Source of the DNA: an uncultured Collinsella sp.
GTDB lineage: Bacteria; Actinomycetota; Coriobacteriia; Coriobacteriales; Coriobacteriaceae
Assembly: GCA_902494345.1 (NCBI GenBank)
Contig: CABUSV010000007.1
Coordinates: 44,559-108,558 of the forward strand
Direction of reading: 5' to 3'
Length of the DNA: 64,000 nucleotides
Part shown: piece after piece, positions 57,051 through 64,000 of the stretch
Layout: every line of letters starts with the position of its first letter
Position numbering within the stretch: the stretch's first letter is position 1
The notes under the pieces: model-generated
The model's input: the letters and a program-made list of their open reading frames with translations, nothing else
Database searches by the model: none
What the model was told of the DNA's origin: nothing
Translations under genes and position numbers: made by a program

Positions 57051-57179
57051 GTCGGTCGGAGGCGGGCGGGCATTACGTTTGTCGCGAGTTCCGCATGCAA
57101 AGAAGGCCACTTAATGTGGCCTTCGTCTTGCATAGGACTGTAGAGCAGCAAACGTAACGCCCGCCCGTCTCCGACCGAC
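57051..57179. repeat. Nested palindrome C
   Basis: Outer arms: 31 bases with two mismatches (57051-57081 with 57149-57179, GTCGGTCGGAGGCGGGCGGG...). Centre: GAAGGCCAC-TTAAT-GTGGCCTTC (57102-57124), extended by ATGCAA/TTGCAT. The loop TTAAT is the reverse complement of the loop of palindrome B. Confidence 0.8.
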
Positions 57180-57190
57180 GGTCGAGTGGA

Positions 57191-58192
57191 CTACTTCGCG
57201 GCGCCGGGGATGCTGTGGGAGGTTTTGGCGGTTTTGGCTCCGTTTACGATGGCAGTTTCCAGGGCCCTTACTGCGAGTATGCCCAGCAGGTCTAGGGGAA
57301 CGGCGGCGCTTGCCTGGGCGCCCAGTTTGCCGCTGGCGAGGGTGTAGATGGTGTCGCCGTCGTTGGTGGTGTGCGTGGGACGGATGGCGTGTGCGTAGGC
57401 GTCTGCGGCCATCTGGGAGACCTTGGTGGCTTGTGCCTTAGTGAGTTCCACGTTTGTGACGATGCAGCTGATGGTGGTGTTGGTGCGGTCGAGCGGCATC
57501 TGCATGGATCCGGCGGCGGCAAAGGCTGCGAGTTCCATGTCGACGATCTGGTCGCTATCGGCCGCGGCGCGCATACCGGCGACCCACTCGCCGGTGAAGG
57601 GGTCGACCACGTTGCCGCAGGCGTTGACCGAGACCACGGCGCCCACCTTGATGGGGCCGAGCGCCACGGCGGCAGCGCCAAGGCCGGCCTTCATGCAGGT
57701 GGCGGGGCCCATGAGCTTACCCACGGTAGCGCCCGTGCCGGCGCCCACGTTGCCCTGCTCGAGCGTGGCGGGGGTGTTGTCGAGTGCTTCGCGCACGGCG
57801 GCGATGCCGGCCTCAATGTCGGGGCGAACGGCGGGATCGCCAAAGGCGAGGTCGAAGATGCAGCTGGAGCACACGATGGGCACCTGCGTGGGGCCGACGG
57901 GAAGGCCGATGCCGCGGCCCTCAAGCTCGCGAGCGACGCCGCTTGCAGCCTCGAGGCCAAAGGCCGATCCGCCCGAAAGGCAGACGGCGTGGACCTTGTC
58001 GACGGTGTTCTCGGGTCGCAGCAGGTCGGTTTCGCGCGATGCCGGGGCACCGCCGCGAACGTCAACGCCGCCGGTGGCGCCCTCGGGTGCCACGATTACG
58101 GTGCAACCGGTGCCGGCCTCCTCGTCCGTGTAGTTGCCATAGCAAAAGCCATCGACATCGCAGACGTCAATGGCCTCAAGCAGTGTGTCCAT
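57191..58192 (-). CDS. P1-family peptidase (S58, DmpA-like)
   Basis: 333 residues. DGFCYGNYTDEEAGTGCTVIVAPEGATGGVDVRGGAPASRETDLL and VCLSGGSAFGLEAASGV are family blocks; the self-cleavage/nucleophile region is GNVGAGTGATVGK near 175. Members cleave N-terminal residues or act as D-peptidases after autoprocessing. ATG 58192 follows GATAGGAGAAAAC. The longer frame upstream is not supported. Confidence 0.88.
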   Translation of the reverse strand: MDTLLEAIDVCDVDGFCYGNYTDEEAGTGCTVIVAPEGATGGVDVRGGAPASRETDLLRPENTVDKVHAVCLSGGSAFGLEAASGVARELEGRGIGLPVGPTQVPIVCSSCIFDLAFGDPAVRPDIEAGIAAVREALDNTPATLEQGNVGAGTGATVGKLMGPATCMKAGLGAAAVALGPIKVGAVVSVNACGNVVDPFTGEWVAGMRAAADSDQIVDMELAAFAAAGSMQMPLDRTNTTISCIVTNVELTKAQATKVSQMAADAYAHAIRPTHTTNDGDTIYTLASGKLGAQASAAVPLDLLGILAVRALETAIVNGAKTAKTSHSIPGAAK

Positions 58193-58292
58193 GTTTTCTC
58201 CTATCGGTTTTCCGCCGCGCCTTGTGCCCGGTCGGGATCCGTGCGGTACGCCAAAATTGTAGGCGCCGGGGGATACCCAGCGCCAGATGCAA

Positions 58293-58874
58293 TTACGAGA
58301 GTTTTTGAATCGCGCGCGCGACGCGTGCGATGGGTAGGCCCACCACGTTATAGAAGTCGCCCGAAATATCGTGCACGAGCATGCGTCCTCCTGTGCCCTG
58401 AATGCCGTAGGCGCCGGCCTTGTCCATGGGCTCACCCGAGGCGACGTAGTGCTCAATCTGCTCGTCGGTGAGCTCGTAGAACGTCACATCGGTCACATTG
58501 ACAAAGGACAGGCTTTCGGCGGCATGCGGGGCTGCCGTATCGCCTGCCTTAACGATGCAGACGCCGGTTGCGACCTGGTGCGTGCGGCCCGAAAGCTCAC
58601 GGAGCATGGTGCGCGCCTCGTCCTCGGTTGCCGGCTTGCCCAGAATCTTGCCGTCAAAGGTGACGATGGTGTCGGCCGCGACCGTCAGCTCATTGGGCTC
58701 GGCATGCTCGGCGGCAACGGCGGCGGCTTTTGCGCGTGCTAAGCGTTCAACGAGCGTAAGCGGGGCCTCGCCATCAAACGGCGTTTCGTCGATATCGGCA
58801 GGAATGATGCGAATGTCATAGCCCGCCTCGTGCATCAACTCGATGCGGCGCGGTGATTGCGAAGCCAAAATCAT
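58293..58874 (-). CDS. maf: Maf-family nucleoside triphosphate pyrophosphatase
   Basis: 193 residues. ILASQSPRRIELM at the start, AADTIVTFDGKILGKP, and a C-terminal GEPMDKAGAYGIQGTGGRMLVHDISGDFYNVVGLPI. Hydrolyses non-canonical nucleotides. Its start overlaps the stop of the upstream DJ-1 gene by four bases (ATGA type). Confidence 0.93.
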   Translation of the reverse strand: MILASQSPRRIELMHEAGYDIRIIPADIDETPFDGEAPLTLVERLARAKAAAVAAEHAEPNELTVAADTIVTFDGKILGKPATEDEARTMLRELSGRTHQVATGVCIVKAGDTAAPHAAESLSFVNVTDVTFYELTDEQIEHYVASGEPMDKAGAYGIQGTGGRMLVHDISGDFYNVVGLPIARVARAIQKLS

Positions 58875-59413
58875 AGCTGAATGCCCTCGGCGACCTTCTC
58901 GACGGCCTTGTCGCCGGCGAGCGTGCGCAGCAGCTCAAGCGCAAAGGGGAGCGACTGGGCCATGCCGCTGGCGGTGATGATGTTGCCGTCTTGCGTAACC
59001 TTCTCGCCGGTATAGGCGCCTTCGGGGAAGCTTTTCTCAAAGCCAGGGAAGCACGTGGCGTGGCGCCCCTCGAGCAGGTCGAGCTCGCCCAGGATAAACG
59101 GGGCAGCGCAGATGGCGGCGACGTGCTTGGTCGCGGCGAACTCGCAGACCACGTCGCAGACGCGCTGATCGGCGCGCAGGTTGGTGGCACCGGGTAGGCC
59201 GCCGGGTAGCACGACGCAGTCGTACTCGTCAAAGTCGATCTCATCAAAGAGCGCATCGCAGGTCACGGGGATCTGCAGCGAGCTTACGACCTCACGCGTG
59301 GGCATAATCGAGATGAGCGTGGCACGCACGCCGCCGCGACGCATGACATCGACCATGGTCAAGCATTCAATAGTTTCAAAGCCATCGGCGGCGAGAACGG
59401 CAACGCTGGGCAT
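58871..59413 (-). CDS. DJ-1/PfpI-family protein
   Basis: 180 residues. VAVLAADGFETIECLTMVDVMRRGG at the start with the conserved Glu, the nucleophile elbow AAICAAPFILGE near 106 (Cys), and GEKVTQDGNIITASGMAQSLPFAL at the end. DJ-1 proteins are protein/DNA deglycases or chaperones; possible tie to the glycation chemistry of the fructosamine operon is only thematic. GAAAGGAACCCTC precedes the ATG. Confidence 0.9.
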   Translation of the reverse strand: MPSVAVLAADGFETIECLTMVDVMRRGGVRATLISIMPTREVVSSLQIPVTCDALFDEIDFDEYDCVVLPGGLPGATNLRADQRVCDVVCEFAATKHVAAICAAPFILGELDLLEGRHATCFPGFEKSFPEGAYTGEKVTQDGNIITASGMAQSLPFALELLRTLAGDKAVEKVAEGIQL

Positions 59414-59519
59414 GAGGGTTCCTTTCATAGGCGGCATACAATTAGCCGTCTTATACCCCGAAGACCTCCGCTTGCCACGCTCGATTTCCCAATGATTTTT
59501 CTGAGCAATGATTAAGTGG

Positions 59520-60833
59520 CTAGTTGCGCTTAAGGTGGACGACGGTCTCGCAGTGGAAGGTTTGTGGGAACAGGTCGACTGGCGTGATCTTTACGGGGGA
59601 GAAGGTGCCTTCTTCGACAAAGCGTTTGAGATCGCGCGCCAGGGTGGCCGGGTCGCAGCTCACGTAGGCGACATCGCGAGCACTCGTGCTGGCGATAAGG
59701 TTGATCGCCTCGGGGGCGAGGCCTGCGCGCGGCGGGTCGACCACCAAGACGTCGGCATCCTGGTCGGGGAACTCGCGCACCGCGTCTCCGCCAATGACGT
59801 CGACGTTGTCAAGCTTGTTGATCTCTAGGTTACGGCGTAGATCGCGCACAGCGGGGCCGTAGGCCTCGACGGCGGCGACAAAGTCGCAGCGGCGGGCGAG
59901 CGGCAGGGTAAAGGTGCCGGCACCGCAGTACAGGTCCACGGCAAGCTCGTCTTCCTGCGGGTCGAGCGCTTCCATGACAAGATCGATCAAAATCTCGGCA
60001 CCCTTGGTGTTGACCTGGAAAAAAGACGGGGCAGACAAGCGCATCTGACCCTCGGCGATATTCTCGGTCCATGAGCCCTCTCCGGCGAGCATTTCGACCT
60101 TGGAGACACGGCGGGCCTTCTTTTCGCCCTTGCTCATCACGCGCACGATGCTCGTGGGGTGAGCGGCGTCCGCCAGCACGCGGGAGACCTGCGAGCGCGG
60201 AAAAGAGCCTGTGGGCGTCCAGAGTGCGACCTCGAGTGCCTTGGTGCGGCGCGATGCACGAATGCCCACGCGTTCGAGCCCCAAGTCATGGCTGCCGCTT
60301 AGATAGTTGAGTGCGCCGACGACCGATTTGAGCGCCTTCGGGAAGCGCTTATCGAACAGCGGGCACGTATCGACGGTCACGATTTTGCTGGGGTCGACAC
60401 CGTGCATGCCAAGGCGCACGCGACCGTTGACGACGGTCGGTTCGAGCTCGATTTTATTGCGGTAGCCCCAGTCGTCCTTGGTGTGGCAGATGGGCTGTAC
60501 CAACTCATCGACCTGCTCAGGAGCGAACTTGCCGATGCGCTCGAGCGTGGAGCGCAGGTTTTGCTCCTTGGCGGCGAGCTGTGCCGTGCGTGAGAGATTG
60601 CCCCACGAGCAGCCGCCGCAGATGCCCACGAAGGGGCAGGGAGGCTGAATGCGATTGGGGCTTGGCTCCAGAATCTCGGTGGTGCGGGCGCGCATGAACG
60701 ACTTGCCGTCCTGTACGACCTCGGCCTCGACGGTGTCGCCTGCCACGGCACCCTGCACAAAGACGGCCTTGCCGTTGTCGGCGTGCGCCAGCCCGTCGGC
60801 GCCGTAGGTCATCGATTCTATAGTGAGCTTCAT
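59520..60833 (-). CDS. RlmD/TrmA-type RNA uracil-C5 methyltransferase
   Basis: 437 residues. TRAM-like start (ESMTYGADGLAHADNGKAVFVQGAVAGDTVEAEVV), an Fe-S Cys set (PPCPFVGICGGCSWG and DTCPLF), the SAM loop DLYCGAGTFTLPLA, VVDPPRAGL and the catalytic VSCDPATLARDL. Target is probably U1939 or U747 of 23S rRNA. It follows ppk on the same strand. Confidence 0.88.
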   Translation of the reverse strand: MKLTIESMTYGADGLAHADNGKAVFVQGAVAGDTVEAEVVQDGKSFMRARTTEILEPSPNRIQPPCPFVGICGGCSWGNLSRTAQLAAKEQNLRSTLERIGKFAPEQVDELVQPICHTKDDWGYRNKIELEPTVVNGRVRLGMHGVDPSKIVTVDTCPLFDKRFPKALKSVVGALNYLSGSHDLGLERVGIRASRRTKALEVALWTPTGSFPRSQVSRVLADAAHPTSIVRVMSKGEKKARRVSKVEMLAGEGSWTENIAEGQMRLSAPSFFQVNTKGAEILIDLVMEALDPQEDELAVDLYCGAGTFTLPLARRCDFVAAVEAYGPAVRDLRRNLEINKLDNVDVIGGDAVREFPDQDADVLVVDPPRAGLAPEAINLIASTSARDVAYVSCDPATLARDLKRFVEEGTFSPVKITPVDLFPQTFHCETVVHLKRN

Positions 60834-60881
60834 ATTCCTGCCTGTCATTCGCGTTGTTGTTCGCACCATGGTAGCAGGGAA

Positions 60882-60927
60882 AAGCGCCCCGCATCTGAGG
60901 CTTTCCTCAAATGCGGGGCGCTTCTAC
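60882..60927 (-). terminator. Terminator after ppk
   Basis: AAGCGCCCCGCAT (60882-60894) pairs with 60911-60923 and TGAGG pairs with CCTCA inside, followed on the minus strand by TTTTCCC. Confidence 0.8.
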
Positions 60928-60946
60928 AAACTGCTTCTACAAACGA

Positions 60947-63355
60947 CTATTTCGTCTTGCCGGTAATGAGCGTCTTAAGACCCAGGCCGATCAGGCCCAG
61001 GCCCATGCGCACGCGACCGGGGCGATGGCGCTCGATGGCCTTGGTCTTGCCAGCGGGCTTATCGCGACGGGCGCTCGTCTCGGGTGCGGGCTTGGTGACC
61101 TGCGTCTCGGGTCGAGGTGCAGGTGCAGGCTCGGGCTCAATGACGGTCGCCTGGACCTCTTGGACCTTGGGTGCTACTGGCTGCGGCTCGGCCTCGGGGG
61201 CAGGTTCCGCCTCAATGACGGCCTCGGGCGCGGCCTCGGCGTTGCGATAGGCACGCTCCAGTAGAGCTTCCTGCGAGTTGAAGGGTTTCTCACCCTCTGC
61301 ACGCTCTACGGGGACCCAGGTGCCGTCGCTCGTGAGGCTGCGGGCCTTCACGTTGTCGCGCAGCTGCATGCCCATGTACTCGTGTACTAGGGCGCGGCAG
61401 GTGGGGTCGAGCACGGGGAAGGCGATCTCCACGCGGTGCTCGGTGTTGCGCGTCATCATGTCGGCCGAGCTCAGATAGATCATGTCCGAGTCCACGCCAA
61501 AGGCGTAAACGCGCGCATGCTCCAAAAAGCGTCCGACGATAGAACGGACATGCACGTTCTCGGTCTTGCCCGGAACACCGGGCTTGAGGCATGAGATACC
61601 GCGGATGATCATGTCCACGCGGACTCCTGCGCACGATGCCTCGGCGATTTTGTCGATGACCTCGCGGTCGGTCAGCGAGTTGAGCTTAAAGAACACGCGG
61701 GCGGGCTCGCCGGCAAGGGCGCGCTGGATCTCGCGATCCAGGCCGCGCATGATGAGCGGTTTCAGTCCGACGGGCGCCACACCCAGGAAGCGGTAGTCGC
61801 CGCGCAGGTTGCCCAGCGACAGATTGCGGAAGAACAGGTTGGCGTCTTCACCGATGCCGGGATGGGCGGTCATGAGCATAAAGTCGCTGTAGAGTTTGGC
61901 CGTCTTCTCGTTAAAGTTGCCGGTGCCCAAAAGCGTGAGACGGGTGAGCGCCATGCCCTCGCGATAGGTGAGCTGGCAGATCTTTGAGTGGCATTTAAAG
62001 CCCTCGGAACCATAGATGACGGTGCAGCCCGCCTCTTCCAGACGCTCGGCCCACTCGATGTTGTTCTGCTCGTCAAAGCGGGCACGAAGTTCCATGAGCA
62101 CCGTGACCTCTTTGCCGTTCTCGGCAGCATCGATCAGCGATTCGCACAGGCGGCTCTGCTTGGCCACGCGGTAGAGCGTGATGCGCAGCGAGATGCACTC
62201 GGGGTCGTAGGCGGCCTCGTGCACCAGATCCAGGAAGGGGTTCATGGCCTCGTAGGGATAAAAGAGCAGCTTGTCGCCCTGCAGCACCTGTTCGCGGATG
62301 GAGCGGGTCATGTCGATGTTGGGGTTGGGCTGCGGCTTAAACGGCGTAAAGAGCAGCTCGTTGCGCAGGTGCTCGGGAATCTTGCCCTCAATGCCAAAGA
62401 CGTAGCCCAGGTCGAGCGGGATATCGCAGGTAAAGACCGAGCGACGCGAGAGCTCGAGCGCCTTGCGGATAGTCTTGAGCGTCGCCTTCTCGAGCGACCC
62501 CGAGACGGCGAGCACTACCGGCTGCAGGCGCAGGCGCTTCTTAAGGATACGCTTCATGTGCTGGCGGTAGTCCTCTTCCTCTTCGACGCCCTCGCCGTCC
62601 GGATCGATGTCGGCGTTGCGGGTGACGCGGATCAGCGCACGATCCAGCGGCTTATAGGAGCCAAAGCAGCTGTCCAGGCAGGCGAGAATGACGTCCTCGA
62701 GCAAGATGTAGGAGTAGGTGCCGGTGGGCGAGGGAATCTCGACCACGCGGTTCATCGAGGCGGGAATCTCGATAAGGCCCAGCAGGCTCTCCTCGTCGGT
62801 GGCGCCGTCCAGACCACAGGCCAGATAGAGCGCGCCGTTGCGCAGGTTGGGGAAGGGGTGGCGCGGATCGATGACCAGCGGCGAGATGACCGGCGACACG
62901 TAGGCCTGGAAGTAGCGGGTTACGAAGGTGCGCTCCTCGGGCGTAAGCGAATCGATGCGGGCGCGGTGAACGCCCAAGGTGTCGAGCTTGCCTTCGATGC
63001 TCTTAAAGATGGATTCCCAACGAGTAAGGAGCCCGGGCATTTCGGCCATGACAGCATCGACCTGTTCGGAGGCGGTCATATTGCTCTTGTTGTCGACAGG
63101 CTGTTTTTTGAGCTCTGCCAGATCGGACAGGCCGCCCACGCGCACCATGAGAAACTCGTCGAGGTTAGACTCGAAAATCGACACGAACTTTAGACGCTCG
63201 AACAGCGGAACGGTCTCATCGAAGGCTTCGTCAAGCACGCGGTTGTTAAAGCGCAGCCAGCTAAGCTCTCGGTTTTGCGTGTACGAGAAGTCGCGCGGCG
63301 GCTTGCGCAGCTTTGCAGCGGCTTGCTTCTTTTCGATTTTGCTCGGCATATGCAT
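60947..63355 (-). CDS. ppk: Polyphosphate kinase 1 with C-terminal extension
   Basis: 802 residues. The PPK1 core spans about 20-690: YTQNRELSWLRFNNRVLDEA, KCHSKICQL (first catalytic His), LLGTGNFNEKTAKLYSDF, FLEHARVYAFG (second His), SSADMMTRNTEHRVE. It makes polyphosphate from ATP. Residues beyond about 700 form an added Pro/Glu/Ala-rich tail ending in a basic amphipathic segment (RPGRVRMGLGLIGLGLKTLITGK) that might bind membrane or polyphosphate. ATG 63355 and 63349 are both possible. Confidence 0.92.
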   Translation of the reverse strand: MHMPSKIEKKQAAAKLRKPPRDFSYTQNRELSWLRFNNRVLDEAFDETVPLFERLKFVSIFESNLDEFLMVRVGGLSDLAELKKQPVDNKSNMTASEQVDAVMAEMPGLLTRWESIFKSIEGKLDTLGVHRARIDSLTPEERTFVTRYFQAYVSPVISPLVIDPRHPFPNLRNGALYLACGLDGATDEESLLGLIEIPASMNRVVEIPSPTGTYSYILLEDVILACLDSCFGSYKPLDRALIRVTRNADIDPDGEGVEEEEDYRQHMKRILKKRLRLQPVVLAVSGSLEKATLKTIRKALELSRRSVFTCDIPLDLGYVFGIEGKIPEHLRNELLFTPFKPQPNPNIDMTRSIREQVLQGDKLLFYPYEAMNPFLDLVHEAAYDPECISLRITLYRVAKQSRLCESLIDAAENGKEVTVLMELRARFDEQNNIEWAERLEEAGCTVIYGSEGFKCHSKICQLTYREGMALTRLTLLGTGNFNEKTAKLYSDFMLMTAHPGIGEDANLFFRNLSLGNLRGDYRFLGVAPVGLKPLIMRGLDREIQRALAGEPARVFFKLNSLTDREVIDKIAEASCAGVRVDMIIRGISCLKPGVPGKTENVHVRSIVGRFLEHARVYAFGVDSDMIYLSSADMMTRNTEHRVEIAFPVLDPTCRALVHEYMGMQLRDNVKARSLTSDGTWVPVERAEGEKPFNSQEALLERAYRNAEAAPEAVIEAEPAPEAEPQPVAPKVQEVQATVIEPEPAPAPRPETQVTKPAPETSARRDKPAGKTKAIERHRPGRVRMGLGLIGLGLKTLITGKTK

Positions 63356-63905
63356 CTGTCCGTTCAGTCCCCGTAGGGGACGGTAGCCTAACTCTTATTC
63401 ACTATTGTCTCAATTTAGTCGACCGCTGGCACGAACGTATCGCGTGAACGGTATCTTTACCTACTTCTTACGCTGACGAGTCATAGGACTGACGCCCTGC
63501 TCGTCTGCAAGCGGTCTATATCCTCACTCAACTGGTACGTAAGTGTGAATAAGAATGATGGATAGCTGAATATCATTGAATGCAGGCGGAAACGTAAACA
63601 AACATCATTTATATACATAAAACCGATTTAGCTATGCAATTCTGAATCAAAAGTTTAGAGACGCAATCGCAAATGGTTTTTAAGAAAAAAGAGCGTTTAC
63701 CTTAGAAAAGTTACTTTAGAACGCCGAAGTACATCATGGGGGAATCACATGCGATATACCGTTCATCGCACTTTGTTGACCGTTCGGGGGCGAGGTGGAA
63801 TTGCGGGTGGAATTTGGATATAACTAGAGCTGTCAGCAAGCAGTGCCCGTTACGGAAGGGCGCTGAGAGATTCGGCCGAAAGGCCCGAAAGAAAGGTAGG
63901 AGGCC
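63356..63905. other. Gene-free AT-rich region between ppk and arcA
   Basis: No plausible gene here; the longest minus-strand frame (63711-63965) runs into arcA and has no site. TATAAC at 63819 resembles a -10 element for arcA, and the arcA leader contains two hairpins: CAGTGCCC/GGGCGCTG (about 63839-63871) and TTCGGCC-GAAA-GGCCCGAA (about 63873-63892). Confidence 0.6.
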
Positions 63906-64000
63906 ATGACGAAAGGTCTGCACGTGCCTTCCGAGATCGGCAAGCTCAGGAAGGTCTGCCTGCACCGTCCCGGCGACGAGCTCCTCAACCTGCCGCCCGA
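63906..64000 (+). CDS. arcA: Arginine deiminase (cut by the window edge)
   Basis: The visible 31 residues, LHVPSEIGKLRKVCLHRPGDELLNLPP, match the SEIGKLKKVLLHRPGKELENLTP start of arginine deiminases, which convert arginine to citrulline and ammonia in the ADI pathway. AGGAGG lies two bases before the GCC-ATG. Substrate motifs are outside the window. Confidence 0.8.
   Translation, partial: MTKGLHVPSEIGKLRKVCLHRPGDELLNLPP

Noticed and set aside
58192..58456. 88-residue N-terminal extension of the P1 peptidase
   Set aside because: The extension has no homology-like pattern and lies over the end of the maf gene region; the ATG at 58192 has a good ribosome site and matches the family start.
61400..61900. 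Apparent loss of the catalytic histidine of PPK1 at LLGTGNFNEKTA
   Set aside because: The phosphorylated His of PPK1 corresponds to the HxK motif (KCHSKIC), which is intact, as is the second His in LEHARVY.
63839..63892. Known riboswitch class in the arcA leader
   Set aside because: Two small hairpins are visible but I could not match them to a known aptamer consensus.
63711..63965. 84-residue minus-strand frame overlapping the arcA start
   Set aside because: It overlaps the clear arginine deiminase start and has no domain or ribosome site.

Overview
The window looks like chromosomal DNA of a Coriobacteriia species, most likely Collinsella or a close relative. I base this on recognition of gene content and protein style, not on a search: high GC with strong GC bias at third positions, AGGAGG-type ribosome sites, an acetate/lactate/arginine-deiminase fermentation set, an acetylase route to lysine, and Coriobacteriia-like dispersed palindromes in gene-free DNA. 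I see no tRNA, rRNA, CRISPR array, prophage or insertion-sequence transposase.

Layout. 1-7.5 kb is a fructosamine (fructoselysine) catabolic locus: the end of a HAD phosphatase gene, a GntR/UTRA regulator, a DcuC/YfcC-family transporter, an amidohydrolase, and FrlC-, FrlB- and FrlD-like enzymes. 7.8-12.6 kb holds TatD, the t6A dehydratase TcdA, an SdpR/SdpI-like pair and EttA. 12.7-22.2 kb holds two uncharacterised proteins, NadE, a DapL-type aminotransferase, lactate dehydrogenase, a DUF2974 hydrolase and a 37-kDa nucleoid-associated protein. 22.4-27.8 kb is the lysine block: dapH, dapB and one continuous lysA-dapA reading frame on the minus strand behind a lysine riboswitch, with an M20 deacetylase candidate divergent from it. 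27.9-34.5 kb is more variable: a HigBA toxin-antitoxin pair, a small low-GC island with an AbrB-like gene, a Tat lipoprotein behind a ribosome-site hairpin, a regulator/kinase pair, a secreted coiled-coil wall protein and a MOSC protein.

34.7-36.8 kb carries a D-aspartate ligase and an aspartate racemase, which suggests a D-Asp cross-bridge in the cell wall. 36.9-40.4 kb is an ECF transporter operon (T, fused A, S) preceded by a Trp-Trp-Trp leader peptide and a terminator/antiterminator arrangement, so its substrate is probably tryptophan. 40.5-50.2 kb holds a membrane-anchored C69 dipeptidase, a lipid kinase with an untracked 30-residue membrane microprotein, RNase D, a zinc protease, XseA/XseB, a HIT protein and a LysR/MFS pair. 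50.3-56.8 kb has two tandem acetate kinases, Pta, UDP-galactopyranose mutase and a glycosyltransferase. 57.2-63.4 kb has a P1 peptidase, Maf, a DJ-1 protein, an RlmD-type methyltransferase and polyphosphate kinase. The window ends inside the first codons of arginine deiminase.

The strongest unusual signals are (i) the tryptophan attenuator on the ECF transporter, (ii) the lysA-dapA fusion behind a lysine riboswitch, (iii) a fructosamine operon with a non-canonical transporter and an extra amidohydrolase, (iv) a set of nested long palindromes and repeats that lie almost only between convergent genes, and (v) tandem acetate kinases of which one has lost conserved active-site residues.
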